A stretch of DNA of 9,652 nucleotides from SIG578 sp036311245 (GTDB lineage Bacteria; Bacillota; Clostridia; Oscillospirales; Ruminococcaceae). Positions 1 to 6,439 of the stretch are shown here, piece by piece. The stretch's first letter is position 1, and each line of letters starts with the position of its first letter. Under the pieces are notes generated by a model. It did not search any database. It saw only the letters and a list, made by a program, of their open reading frames with translations, and was not told the DNA's origin. Made by a program: the position numbers and the translations under genes. Location of the stretch: NCBI GenBank assembly GCA_036311245.1, contig JAXJQH010000070.1, positions 1 to 9,652 of the forward strand. The letters run 5' to 3'.

Positions 1-150
1 AACACCCGTTGCAGCCTACTTTAAGCCAAGGCTCAGTTCGGTGCACTGCTCGCAGAATGTATTCAGTTTAAGCTTACCTATTGTCTTGCACCCTCCGACA
101 ACTCTCTTTTGGCAGTTTTTAAACCTACTATTTTCTGCTCAAACGCATTT
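1..150 (-). promoter_or_regulatory. T-box leader (partial), tyrosine specifier, gene lies off the left edge
   Basis: Read on the minus strand, this untranslated region carries T-box leader landmarks in the right order. An AGAGAG motif is followed by a distal Stem I hairpin (TTGTC ... GGGTGCAA ... GACAA, about 106-81). The specifier-loop pattern GAA-TAC-ATTCTGCGAGCA follows (about 64-47), and the window ends in AACGGGTGTT (10-1), the start of the T-box/antiterminator sequence. Aligned from memory with the Bacillus glyQS leader (GAAA-GGC-ATTCTTGAGCA), the specifier triplet is TAC (61-59), a Tyr codon. T-box RNAs bind uncharged tRNA and allow read-through into aminoacyl-tRNA synthetase or amino-acid genes, so tyrS is the expected target. 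The terminator/antiterminator and the gene are outside the window. Seen: motifs and their order. Inferred: Tyr identity and target gene. Confidence 0.8.
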
Positions 151-156
151 GATGCT

Positions 157-188
157 ATTATACTATCACTTTAAAGCAGTAAAGTCAA
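157..188 (-). promoter_or_regulatory. Promoter of the T-box leader
   Basis: On the minus strand there is a TTGACT -35 box (188-183). Downstream lie overlapping -10 candidates: TAGTAT (165-160, 17-base spacer) and TATAAT (162-157, 20-base spacer). Transcription would start near 150 and enter the T-box leader. It sits just downstream of the terminator at 208-246, so the leader is an independent transcription unit. Confidence 0.7.
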
Positions 189-207
189 GAGTTTTTTAGG
201 TTTTTTT

Positions 208-246
208 GCAAAAACAAGGCGCGCTCTTTTATGAGCGCGCCTTGTT
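208..246 (-). terminator. Rho-independent terminator after the P-loop gene
   Basis: A perfect 14-bp inverted repeat (arms 213-226 and 233-246, GC-rich core GGCGCGCTC) encloses a 6-base loop. On the minus strand it is followed by a TTTTT run (214-210). It lies about 17 bases past the stop codon of the P-loop gene and ends the minus-strand gene run. The plus-strand side has no T run, so it acts in one direction only. Confidence 0.9.
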
Positions 247-263
247 ATGCGTGTGATATTTAC

Positions 264-677
264 TTAGTGAGCAACTGTCTCGTATTTGGTAACGCCTGCA
301 GGAAGCTCTGCGGCATCAGCAGAAATTGTGAATACGAATGTAGTATCTGCCGAGATTTTATCAATCTTCTCAAGGAAAGCTGCGAGAGCATCAAAGTCTC
401 TGCCGCCGATTTTAATGATAGAATCAATAAAAACATCGGTGATATCATAGTTTCCGGAGAGAAGTCCTGCAAGGAAAGCATAGCACATATCATAGCCTTT
501 GATTTCGTAGCTATCGGTATCAATAAGTCTTGCCTGAGGCTTTAAGTCATAAGTCAGTGTTGCGCCTTTTTCAACGCACAGAACATTGCCCTTTGAGTCC
601 TTAACAGCATCGTGAACCAGTTCGATTAATTTTTTGGTTTTTCCGGTTCCTTTGTTTCCGATAATAAGTTTGATCAT
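264..677 (-). CDS. Small P-loop NTP-binding protein of unknown function
   Basis: This is a 137-residue protein whose function I cannot name. Residues 7-14 (GNKGTGKT) form a Walker A/P-loop right after a short hydrophobic N-terminal strand (MIKLII), so it probably binds ATP or GTP. A hydrophobic strand ending in Asp (DVFIDS, 81-86) could serve as Walker B, and a further strand lies at 113-119 (TFVFTIS). No helicase, kinase or ABC signature and no membrane segment is visible, and it is much shorter than most P-loop enzymes. The start is supported by AGGAGG 10 bases upstream. It lies 63 bases downstream of pgi on the same strand with no clear terminator between them, so it is probably co-transcribed, and it is followed by a strong terminator. 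Similar short clostridial proteins are, as I recall, sometimes labelled PilT-like; nothing seen here supports a pilus role. Confidence 0.8.
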   Translation of the reverse strand: MIKLIIGNKGTGKTKKLIELVHDAVKDSKGNVLCVEKGATLTYDLKPQARLIDTDSYEIKGYDMCYAFLAGLLSGNYDITDVFIDSIIKIGGRDFDALAAFLEKIDKISADTTFVFTISADAAELPAGVTKYETVAH

Positions 678-740
678 GTTGTTTCGTCCTCCTGATTATT
701 TATTTTAACCTTTCCCCTTAAGGAGAAAAGCAAAGTCACT

Positions 741-2078
741 TTAATTTAACTTCTTTAAAAGCTCAGCCTGCATATCCTCATAACCGGGTTTGCCGAGCAG
801 AGCAAACATATTCTTTTTATAAGCCTCTACTCCCGGCTGGTTAAAGGGATTTATAGCGAGCATATAACCCGAGATGGCGCAAGCCTTTTCAAAGAAATAG
901 ACCATATAGCCAAACTCATATGCGTTTGCCTCGGGGATATCAAGTATGAGGTTTGGAACGCCGCCCTCATTGTGAGCAAGTATTGTGCCCTCAAACGCTT
1001 TTCTGTTTACCTCGGACATAGTTTTGCCTGCGAGGAAATTAAGACCATCAAAATTCTCAGGGTCAGCCTTAATTTCAACATCGCGGTTAGGTTTGCCGAT
1101 ATTTACAACGGTTTCAAAGAGGTTTCTCACACCGTCCTGAATATACTGGCCCATAGAATGAAGGTCGGTAGAGAAAACGACCGATGCAGGGAAAATACCC
1201 TTTTGGTCCTTGCCCTCGCTCTCGCCAAAGAGCTGTTTATACCATTCGTTCATCATAGCAAAACGAGGCTCATAGCTGACCATAATCTCGGTGGTTTTAC
1301 CCTTGCGGTAAAGGATATTTCTCATAGCTGCATAGCGGTAGCAGTCATTTTTCTCAAAATCCTCGACTGAGAGAGCCTTCATAGCATCGGCTGCGCCCTG
1401 CATAACTGCATCTATGTCAATTCCCGCAACAGCCATAGGCAAGAGACCTACTGCGGTGAGCACCGAGTATCTTCCGCCGACATCATCGGGAACTACAAAG
1501 GTCTGATATCCCTCGCGGTTAGAAAGCTCTTTAAGAGTTCCTCTTGCTTTGTCGGTAGTGCAGTAAATACGCTCGCGAGCGCCCTCTATGCCATACTTAT
1601 CCTCAAGAAGCTTTTTGAAAATTCTGAAAGCGATAGCAGGCTCGGTGGTTGTTCCCGACTTGGAGATAACATTGACCGAAATATTTCTGCCCTCACAGAT
1701 GTTAAGAATTTCATTCATATAATCGGCGCTGATGCTATTGCCGACGAAATAGATATCGGGAGTGTCCTTTTTAAGGTTGTTATACATAGGAGAGCGGACA
1801 AACTCGATAGCTGCTCGCGCTCCAAGATACGAGCCGCCAATGCCGATAACGATGAAAACATCGGTGTTCTTTTTGATTTTTTCTGCCGCCTCTTTGATGG
1901 CAGCAAATTCAGCTTTATCATAATTTTTCGGAAGTTCAAGCCAGCCGAGGAAATCATTTCCGAGACCGCTCTTATTATGAACGGTTTCGTGGGCAGCCCA
2001 AACCTCTGATTTTATAGCCTCCATTTCGTGGGGAGCTACAAATTCCGAAGCATACTTATCAATAAATTTTATTGCCAT
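741..2078 (-). CDS. pgi: Glucose-6-phosphate isomerase
   Basis: It interconverts glucose 6-phosphate and fructose 6-phosphate in the cytoplasm (glycolysis/gluconeogenesis). At 445 residues it matches the roughly 450-residue Bacillus-type enzymes rather than the longer proteobacterial form. The sugar-phosphate (SIS) fold motifs are visible: GIGGSYLGARAA (79-90) and SKSGTTTEPA (139-148). Both family signatures are present: GGRYSVLTAVGLLP (201-214) and GYMLAINPFNQPGVEAYKK (404-422). By spacing to the Bacillus enzyme, the likely catalytic residues are Glu286 (in GESEGKD), His307 and Lys421, all present. The start has AGAGGT six bases upstream. It has its own promoter in the 115-base gap after the carboxypeptidase gene and probably runs on into the P-loop gene. 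With galU nearby, it links glycolysis to UDP-glucose supply. It appears intact. Confidence 0.97.
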   Translation of the reverse strand: MAIKFIDKYASEFVAPHEMEAIKSEVWAAHETVHNKSGLGNDFLGWLELPKNYDKAEFAAIKEAAEKIKKNTDVFIVIGIGGSYLGARAAIEFVRSPMYNNLKKDTPDIYFVGNSISADYMNEILNICEGRNISVNVISKSGTTTEPAIAFRIFKKLLEDKYGIEGARERIYCTTDKARGTLKELSNREGYQTFVVPDDVGGRYSVLTAVGLLPMAVAGIDIDAVMQGAADAMKALSVEDFEKNDCYRYAAMRNILYRKGKTTEIMVSYEPRFAMMNEWYKQLFGESEGKDQKGIFPASVVFSTDLHSMGQYIQDGVRNLFETVVNIGKPNRDVEIKADPENFDGLNFLAGKTMSEVNRKAFEGTILAHNEGGVPNLILDIPEANAYEFGYMVYFFEKACAISGYMLAINPFNQPGVEAYKKNMFALLGKPGYEDMQAELLKKLN

Positions 2079-2115
2079 TTTATTACCTCTTTCAAAGGGC
2101 TATTTCTTTTCTTTT

Positions 2116-2144
2116 ATTTTACTACATATTAAACAGTTTTTCAA
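2116..2144 (-). promoter_or_regulatory. Sigma-A-type promoter of pgi
   Basis: Minus-strand TTGAAA (2144-2139), a 17-base spacer and TAAAAT (2121-2116) lie 37 bases before the pgi start codon. No strong terminator is visible between the carboxypeptidase gene and pgi. pgi may therefore be transcribed both from here and by read-through. Confidence 0.65.
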
Positions 2145-2193
2145 GCCTAACCTATGAACATTCTGACAAAAATTTAAATTTTATTTTAATATA

Positions 2194-3402
2194 TCAAAAA
2201 ACCGAGCTTAAAATCAGAGAAAACGCACGAAAAAAGGTCATTTCCTTAACAGCTTCAGCTGCCTCTACTGCGTAAGAGGTATACAGCTTGTCGCCCAGAT
2301 AGATATCGACCTTGCCAACGGTCTGCCCCTCTTTCACGGGAGCTATAAGCTCGCTTTCAAGACTCAGCCGACTTTCAATCTTACCTTTATTGTTTTTCTC
2401 TGTCAGAACAGATGGCACCTGAGCGATTTTAAGTGAAACGTTTTCACTCATTCCGCCCTTGACGGGGAGAGTTTTGGGAATATCCTCACTAATTTCGGGA
2501 GTTACGATTTCATAGTTTGCAAAGCCGAAATCGAGCAGCTTTCTTGCTGCAGCATTTCTTGTTTTACTATCCTCAAAGCCCATAACTACACCTATGAGCG
2601 AAAGTCCGTCCCGCTCGGCGGTTGCCGAAAGGCAACTTCCCGCTCCATCGGTGGTGCCTGTTTTAAGTCCTGTTGCGCCCTTGTAAAAGCGAATGAGCTT
2701 ATTGGTGTTTACAAGTTCGGTCTGACCGCCGCGTAGGGTGTCCATCCAGATGCGGGTATATTCAAAAATCTTTTCGTGGCGCATAAGGGCGCGGGACATT
2801 ATTGAAATATCCCGAGCGGTTGAAAGGTGTCCCTCTGCATCAAGTCCTGAAGCATTCTTGAATGTGGTATTTTTCATACCCAGCTCGGCGGCTCTTGCGT
2901 TCATCATATTGACAAAGCCATCCTCACTACCGCCGACAAGCTCAGCTAAAACAACCGCAGCATCGTTTGCCGATTTAATACAGACAGCCTTGATAATATC
3001 GTCAACACTCATCTGCTCGCCTTCCTCAAGCCATATCTGTGCGCCGCCCATAGATGCTGCGTGGTCTGAGCAGGTAGCCATAGTGTCGAGGGTAAATTTT
3101 CCATTTTCCATAGCCTCCATAGTGAGCAGCAGGGTCATTATTTTTGTGATAGAGGCAGGCGGCATTTTAATATCGGCATCGCGCTCATAAAGCACCTGAC
3201 CCGTTGTTTCCTCGATAAGGATAATGGATTTACCGCCGAGGTTTAGCGCCGAAGCATCGGCAATAGCTGCAGTCTCCCCCGATGCCCAATCGGGAGCCGA
3301 GACATAATCAGAAACCGAGAGCACCTCATTTGCGCTTACCGGAGTACTGAAAAGAATAGCCGTAGCGAGAAAAAAGGCAAGGCATTTTATTTTTTTTGAC
3401 AT
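2194..3402 (-). CDS. Secreted D-alanyl-D-alanine carboxypeptidase (class C low-mass PBP, DacA/DacF type)
   Basis: A penicillin-binding serine DD-carboxypeptidase that removes the terminal D-Ala from peptidoglycan stem peptides outside the membrane. All three active-site motifs are present: SITK (Ser84, Lys87), SAN (144-146) and KTG (247-249). Residues 1-24 are a signal peptide (positive MSKK, hydrophobic core, VSA cleavage site). After the peptidase domain (about 50-290) comes a beta-rich PBP5-type C-terminal domain and a hydrophobic tail (TFFRAFSLILSSVF) that could peripherally anchor it. At 402 residues the length is normal. I chose ATG 3402 over ATG 3423 because AGGGGG sits six bases before it and the signal peptide then starts cleanly. 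That SD lies inside a strong hairpin. It is 85 bases downstream of galU, probably in one transcript. The paralogue (dacA, dacB or dacF) cannot be assigned from sequence alone. Confidence 0.95.
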   Translation of the reverse strand: MSKKIKCLAFFLATAILFSTPVSANEVLSVSDYVSAPDWASGETAAIADASALNLGGKSIILIEETTGQVLYERDADIKMPPASITKIMTLLLTMEAMENGKFTLDTMATCSDHAASMGGAQIWLEEGEQMSVDDIIKAVCIKSANDAAVVLAELVGGSEDGFVNMMNARAAELGMKNTTFKNASGLDAEGHLSTARDISIMSRALMRHEKIFEYTRIWMDTLRGGQTELVNTNKLIRFYKGATGLKTGTTDGAGSCLSATAERDGLSLIGVVMGFEDSKTRNAAARKLLDFGFANYEIVTPEISEDIPKTLPVKGGMSENVSLKIAQVPSVLTEKNNKGKIESRLSLESELIAPVKEGQTVGKVDIYLGDKLYTSYAVEAAEAVKEMTFFRAFSLILSSVF

Positions 3403-3408
3403 AAAAAT

Positions 3409-3446
3409 CCCCCTAACATACAATTACTAAATTGTATGTTAGGGGG
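3409..3446 (-). promoter_or_regulatory. Perfect 17-bp hairpin masking the carboxypeptidase SD; possible attenuator
   Basis: Arms 3409-3425 and 3430-3446 are exact reverse complements, with only a 4-base loop. On the minus-strand RNA the 3' arm ends in the AGGGGG SD, followed by ATTTTT and the ATG of the carboxypeptidase. Folding would therefore hide the ribosome site. The hairpin followed by a short T run 42 bases after the galU stop also resembles an intrinsic terminator. It could instead be a dimeric-protein operator. The inverted repeat is seen; its role is inferred. Confidence 0.7.
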
Positions 3447-3487
3447 AATACAGAAATTACAGCGAGTTAAAATTTGCTAAGAAGCAG

Positions 3488-4351
3488 TTAAAACTCAAGG
3501 TTTTTAAGGTACTCGCGGAAATCTGCTCCGATATCTTTATGTTTGAGGGCAGTTTCAACAATAGCCTTCATCATTCCCAGCTTATTGCCCATATCATAAC
3601 GAGTGCCGTTAAAATCGACGCCTATCATTCCCTCTTTAACCGCGAGCTCACGCATAGCATCAGTTAGCTGAATTTCGCCGCCCGCTCCCGGAGCTGTTAC
3701 CTTTAAGATATCGAAAATCTGCGGCGGGAGGACGCATCTGCCGAGGATTGAAAAGAGCGAGAAAACCTCCTCGGGCTTGGGCTTTTCAATCATATCGGTA
3801 ATGGAATAAAGATTATCGTGCAAAGGAGCGGTTTTCATTGAGCTGTATCTGCCGATATCGGCTTCCGACACCTCTTTAATTCCAACAACACCCTTACCAT
3901 ACTCCTCATAGGCTCTGCAAAGCTGGCCGCAGACAGGGTCGTCACCCATAATTACATCGTCACCATACAGAATAGCGAAAGGCTCATTCCCTACAAAGGA
4001 CTGTGCGCAAAGAATAGCGTGACCTAAGCCGCGGGTTTCCTTTTGTCTTACAAAAGAGATGTTGGCAAGGCGGGAAATGGAAACAACCTCATCATACATC
4101 TCTTTTTTTCCCGATGCAAGAAGGCGCTCTTCGAGCTCGGGAGCACGGTCAAAATGGTCTTCCATTATGCCCTTGCCGCGGTTTGTAATAATAAGGATAT
4201 CCTCTATACCCGAAGCCACAGCCTCCTCAACTATATACTGAATTGCAGGCTTATCAACAATATTGAGCATTTCCTTGGGGCAAGCCTTTGATGCGGGCAA
4301 GACCCTTGTTCCAAGCCCCGCCGCGGGGATAACCGCTTTCCTGATTTTCAT
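3488..4351 (-). CDS. galU: UTP-glucose-1-phosphate uridylyltransferase
   Basis: It makes UDP-glucose and pyrophosphate from UTP and glucose 1-phosphate, supplying glycosyl donors for polysaccharides, glycolipids and teichoic-acid decoration. The nucleotidyltransferase core starts at once: PAAGLGTRVLPASK (9-22), PKEML (25-29), VDKPAIQYIVEEA (32-44). LYGDD (128-132) holds the metal/nucleotide Asp residues, MIEKPKPEE is at 187-195 and GGEIQLTDAM at 224-233. At 287 residues the length is typical. One stretch deviates from the form I remember: GRCVLPP (204-210) where GRYVLTP is usual. AGGAGG lies 15 bases upstream of ATG 4351, longer than normal, with no nearer start codon in frame. It lies 46 bases after the RING/zinc-ribbon gene and is probably co-transcribed. 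Other sugar nucleotidyltransferases are less likely given the GalU-specific N terminus. Confidence 0.95.
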   Translation of the reverse strand: MKIRKAVIPAAGLGTRVLPASKACPKEMLNIVDKPAIQYIVEEAVASGIEDILIITNRGKGIMEDHFDRAPELEERLLASGKKEMYDEVVSISRLANISFVRQKETRGLGHAILCAQSFVGNEPFAILYGDDVIMGDDPVCGQLCRAYEEYGKGVVGIKEVSEADIGRYSSMKTAPLHDNLYSITDMIEKPKPEEVFSLFSILGRCVLPPQIFDILKVTAPGAGGEIQLTDAMRELAVKEGMIGVDFNGTRYDMGNKLGMMKAIVETALKHKDIGADFREYLKNLEF

Positions 4352-4397
4352 AACTAAATTTAATAACCTCCTGATGCTTGTTTTTATGTGTATATTT

Positions 4398-5402
4398 TCA
4401 TGCGCCCATCATACCAGCTGTAAGTACAAATGAAAAGCTGAATACTATAAGGTAAATGACCATAAACAGCGCAATAACAATCACTTTATTGCTGCCACCT
4501 TTTTTATTAGCGAGCATTTTAAACTCTTCCTGAGAAGCTACAGCGCCATCAATCTCAGCACATATTTTTTTGCACTTTTTAAAATACATCCAGTTTGCAA
4601 ACAAGCCGCACAAAAAGCGCATTGCCATACTTGCAATATAGGCGAAAAACGAAAGGTTTGTAAGCCAAAGCTGCTGTGTGGGATTGAGACTTAGTGCAAA
4701 GGTTACGGTTGTATCGAGTGCCTCAGAAAGCATCTCATTAGTAAAGCTCATAATGATGCTCGGAATATTAAAAAGAACGGTTAATACAAGAGTCAGAGCA
4801 CCTATTCCATACATTTTTCTATAGAAGAAATAGAAAGGGGAAAACAGAAACGCGCAAGCATTAAAGCTTGTTTTACGGCCCGCTTTGAAAAAAGCTTTAA
4901 ACTGAGGGATAAATCTACCCTGATTTTCACGCACAACCGAGGAAAGCTTCCAGGCGGCGACACCATCTATCTCCTCATTAGGGTCCTGAGGGATAACAAA
5001 GGGACCAAAGGGCATAGCCTGAAATCGGGGCGGCTCTCTATCACCATCAGCCACGCGGCCTCTAAATCCTTGAGAAATGGGGGCGCCACAGCTACTGCAG
5101 AAAATCGACTGTGCGCCGTTTCTCTGTCCACAGCGCGGGCAGACAGTATCAGGAGCCTCTTTTTCCTCACGCTCTCTGTTTTCTCTCTCCTCTTGCCTTT
5201 TTATATCATCTATTTTCTCGCGTTCGCTCTCCACGTCATATATTTTATTTTCAGAATGCCAAGCAATGTTTGCGCATTTGCCGTTATTCTTAAAACACTC
5301 ACGGTGATGAGGGGTGCCGCATTCGGGGCAGACAACGATATCATCACTTTCGGAAAATGCATTGCCGCAAACGGGGCATTTTAAATTTGTATATTCAGCC
5401 AT
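4398..5402 (-). CDS. RING-like/zinc-ribbon membrane protein with DUF2628-like C-terminal region
   Basis: The function is unknown. This 334-residue protein begins with a treble-clef/RING-like zinc site: CPVC (9-12), CPEC (25-28), HHREC (32-36), C43 and H49, resembling the Prok-RING family. A highly charged, probably coiled-coil stretch follows (55-84). A second zinc ribbon is CPRC (88-91) plus CSSC (102-105), followed by a Pro-rich linker. From about 165 the pattern FKAGRKTSF...FSPFYFFYRKMYGIG resembles DUF2628. Hydrophobic segments lie at about 200-222, 250-272 and 305-328. The zinc domains therefore probably face the cytosol, on a small membrane domain. Start 5402 was chosen because GGAGG lies six bases upstream and CPVC follows directly; the upstream in-frame ATG at 5471 precedes the promoter-proximal transcription start. 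It is the first gene of the run towards galU, hinting at an envelope role, unproven. Confidence 0.85.
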   Translation of the reverse strand: MAEYTNLKCPVCGNAFSESDDIVVCPECGTPHHRECFKNNGKCANIAWHSENKIYDVESEREKIDDIKRQEERENREREEKEAPDTVCPRCGQRNGAQSIFCSSCGAPISQGFRGRVADGDREPPRFQAMPFGPFVIPQDPNEEIDGVAAWKLSSVVRENQGRFIPQFKAFFKAGRKTSFNACAFLFSPFYFFYRKMYGIGALTLVLTVLFNIPSIIMSFTNEMLSEALDTTVTFALSLNPTQQLWLTNLSFFAYIASMAMRFLCGLFANWMYFKKCKKICAEIDGAVASQEEFKMLANKKGGSNKVIVIALFMVIYLIVFSFSFVLTAGMMGA

Positions 5403-5442
5403 ACAGGACCTCCATAACAGCTCTTTTACTATCTTTGTGTTC

Positions 5443-5471
5443 ATTATAGTACAATAGTATATAAAAATCAA
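5443..5471 (-). promoter_or_regulatory. Promoter of the zinc-ribbon/galU gene run
   Basis: Minus-strand TTGATT (5471-5466), a 17-base spacer and TATAAT (5448-5443) put the transcription start near 5436, about 34 bases before the ATG. It is one half of a divergent pair with the promoter at 5504-5532. Confidence 0.75.
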
Positions 5472-5506
5472 ATCTATTTTGTAAATTTTTTATATTTATA
5501 CTATTG
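5452..5506. repeat. 10-bp inverted repeat within the divergent promoters
   Basis: CAATAGTATA (5452-5461) and its exact reverse complement TATACTATTG (5497-5506) flank a 35-base A+T-rich core. One copy lies in the spacer of the minus-strand promoter. The other overlaps the -35 of the plus-strand promoter. The symmetry fits a shared operator, but in such A+T-rich DNA it could also be chance. Confidence 0.4.
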
Positions 5507-5532
5507 CATTTGTAAAATTTTAAGTCTATAAT
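5504..5532 (+). promoter_or_regulatory. Promoter of the B6 kinase / ECF S-component operon
   Basis: TTGCAT (5504-5509), a 17-base spacer and TATAAT (5527-5532) lie 52 bases before the kinase ATG. No riboswitch-like fold is obvious in the roughly 45-base leader. Confidence 0.7.
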
Positions 5533-5584
5533 AAAAAGCAACAAAAATCCTTACATATTAATTTTGGGGAAAGGAGCGGATTTT

Positions 5585-6427
5585 ATGAAATTGCCGATAA
5601 AGCGAGCTGCAGTTATCAATGATTTTTCAGGCTTTGGAAGATGTTCTATCTCGGTTGCGCTGCCCATTCTTTCGGCAATGGGAGTGCAGTGCTGCTCTCT
5701 TCCCACCGCTATTCTTTCCAACCACACAGGATATTCCGATTATTTCTTTGACAGCTATACCCAAAAAATGCCTGAATACATCGGTAAATGGGAAAAATTA
5801 GGTCTTGAATTTGATTCTATTTTTTCAGGCTTTCTCGGATGCAAGGAGCAGATAGAAATAGTGAGTAATTTCATAAGAGATTTTCGCACCGAGGGCTGCC
5901 ATGTTATTGTTGACCCCGTTATGGGTGACAACGGAAAAATTTACACCACCTACACCGCCGAACTTTGTGAGAAGATGCGTGATTTAACCGAGCTTGCGGA
6001 TATTATTACCCCCAACATTACTGAAGCGTGTATTTTGGCGGGAGAAACCTACAGGGGCGAGGAAATAAGCGAGGCTTTTACAAGAAAGCTTTTGGATAGT
6101 CTCTGCAACAAAGGTGAGCGCAGCGTTCTTATAACGGGGGTAATTGACGGCGAGAATGTTAACACCTGCATTTTTGATAAGGACAGTAAAGAAATACACA
6201 CTGTAAAAAACCGACGTATTAAAAAGGTCTATCCCGGAACGGGAGATTTATTTGCCTCGGTTTTATGCGGCGCGGTTACAAACGGCTCGGGACTTTTAGA
6301 TGCTGCGCGCCTTGCGGCGGATTTTGTTGAAAAAACCACCGAGTACACATCGCGATACGAAACAAACCCCAATGACGGAATTGCATTTGAGCCGTATCTA
6401 TATAAGTTGGCAAATAAAAACCAATAG
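5585..6427 (+). CDS. Pyridoxal/pyridoxamine kinase (PdxK/PdxY-like, ribokinase superfamily)
   Basis: It phosphorylates B6 vitamers (pyridoxal, pyridoxamine, pyridoxine) with ATP, giving pyridoxal 5'-phosphate or its precursors (salvage, cytoplasm). It is 280 residues long, a usual size. Visible motifs are NDFSGFGRCS (12-21), SGFLG (81-85), VDPVMGDNGKIY (109-120), ITPNITEA (141-148) and the catalytic GTGD (218-221, Asp221 as the likely base) in YPGTGDLFASVL. The N terminus matches clostridial proteins annotated as pyridoxamine kinase better than the E. coli PdxY or Bacillus ThiD-type enzymes I remember, so I give no symbol. ATG 5585 is preferred, with AAGGAG eight bases upstream; the in-frame TTG at 5564 has no SD. 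Its stop codon overlaps the SD of the S-component gene, so the two are probably translationally coupled. An HMP kinase (ThiD) is the main alternative, less likely from the N-terminal motif. Confidence 0.9.
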   Translation: MKLPIKRAAVINDFSGFGRCSISVALPILSAMGVQCCSLPTAILSNHTGYSDYFFDSYTQKMPEYIGKWEKLGLEFDSIFSGFLGCKEQIEIVSNFIRDFRTEGCHVIVDPVMGDNGKIYTTYTAELCEKMRDLTELADIITPNITEACILAGETYRGEEISEAFTRKLLDSLCNKGERSVLITGVIDGENVNTCIFDKDSKEIHTVKNRRIKKVYPGTGDLFASVLCGAVTNGSGLLDAARLAADFVEKTTEYTSRYETNPNDGIAFEPYLYKLANKNQ

Positions 6428-6439
6428 GAAGTGAATAAT

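Noticed and set aside
706..732. Short hairpin (CTTTTCTCC / GGGGAAAG) between pgi and the P-loop gene
   Set aside because: The stem needs a bulge and a G-U pair and has no T run on the minus strand; too weak to call a terminator.
972..1370. 132-codon plus-strand frame opposite pgi
   Set aside because: It lies wholly antisense to a clearly functional pgi, has no SD, and its composition mirrors the complementary codons.
2161..2200. A+T-rich palindrome AAAATTTAAATTTT after the carboxypeptidase gene as a terminator
   Set aside because: It has no GC stem and no clear U tract; palindromes of this kind are expected in such A+T-rich sequence.
2738..3190. 150-codon plus-strand frame opposite the carboxypeptidase gene
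   Set aside because: It is antisense to the motif-bearing part of the carboxypeptidase; its Ser/Ala/Ile-rich composition is typical of a shadow frame.
3403..3423. Upstream ATG 3423 as the carboxypeptidase start
   Set aside because: It adds seven residues encoded inside the hairpin, has no SD, and spoils the signal-peptide N terminus; ATG 3402 has a proper SD.
5070..5384. Overlapping plus-strand frames opposite the RING/zinc-ribbon gene, one with hydrophobic stretches
   Set aside because: The apparent membrane segment comes from reading the charged Glu/Lys/Arg coil codons in reverse; no SD or promoter.
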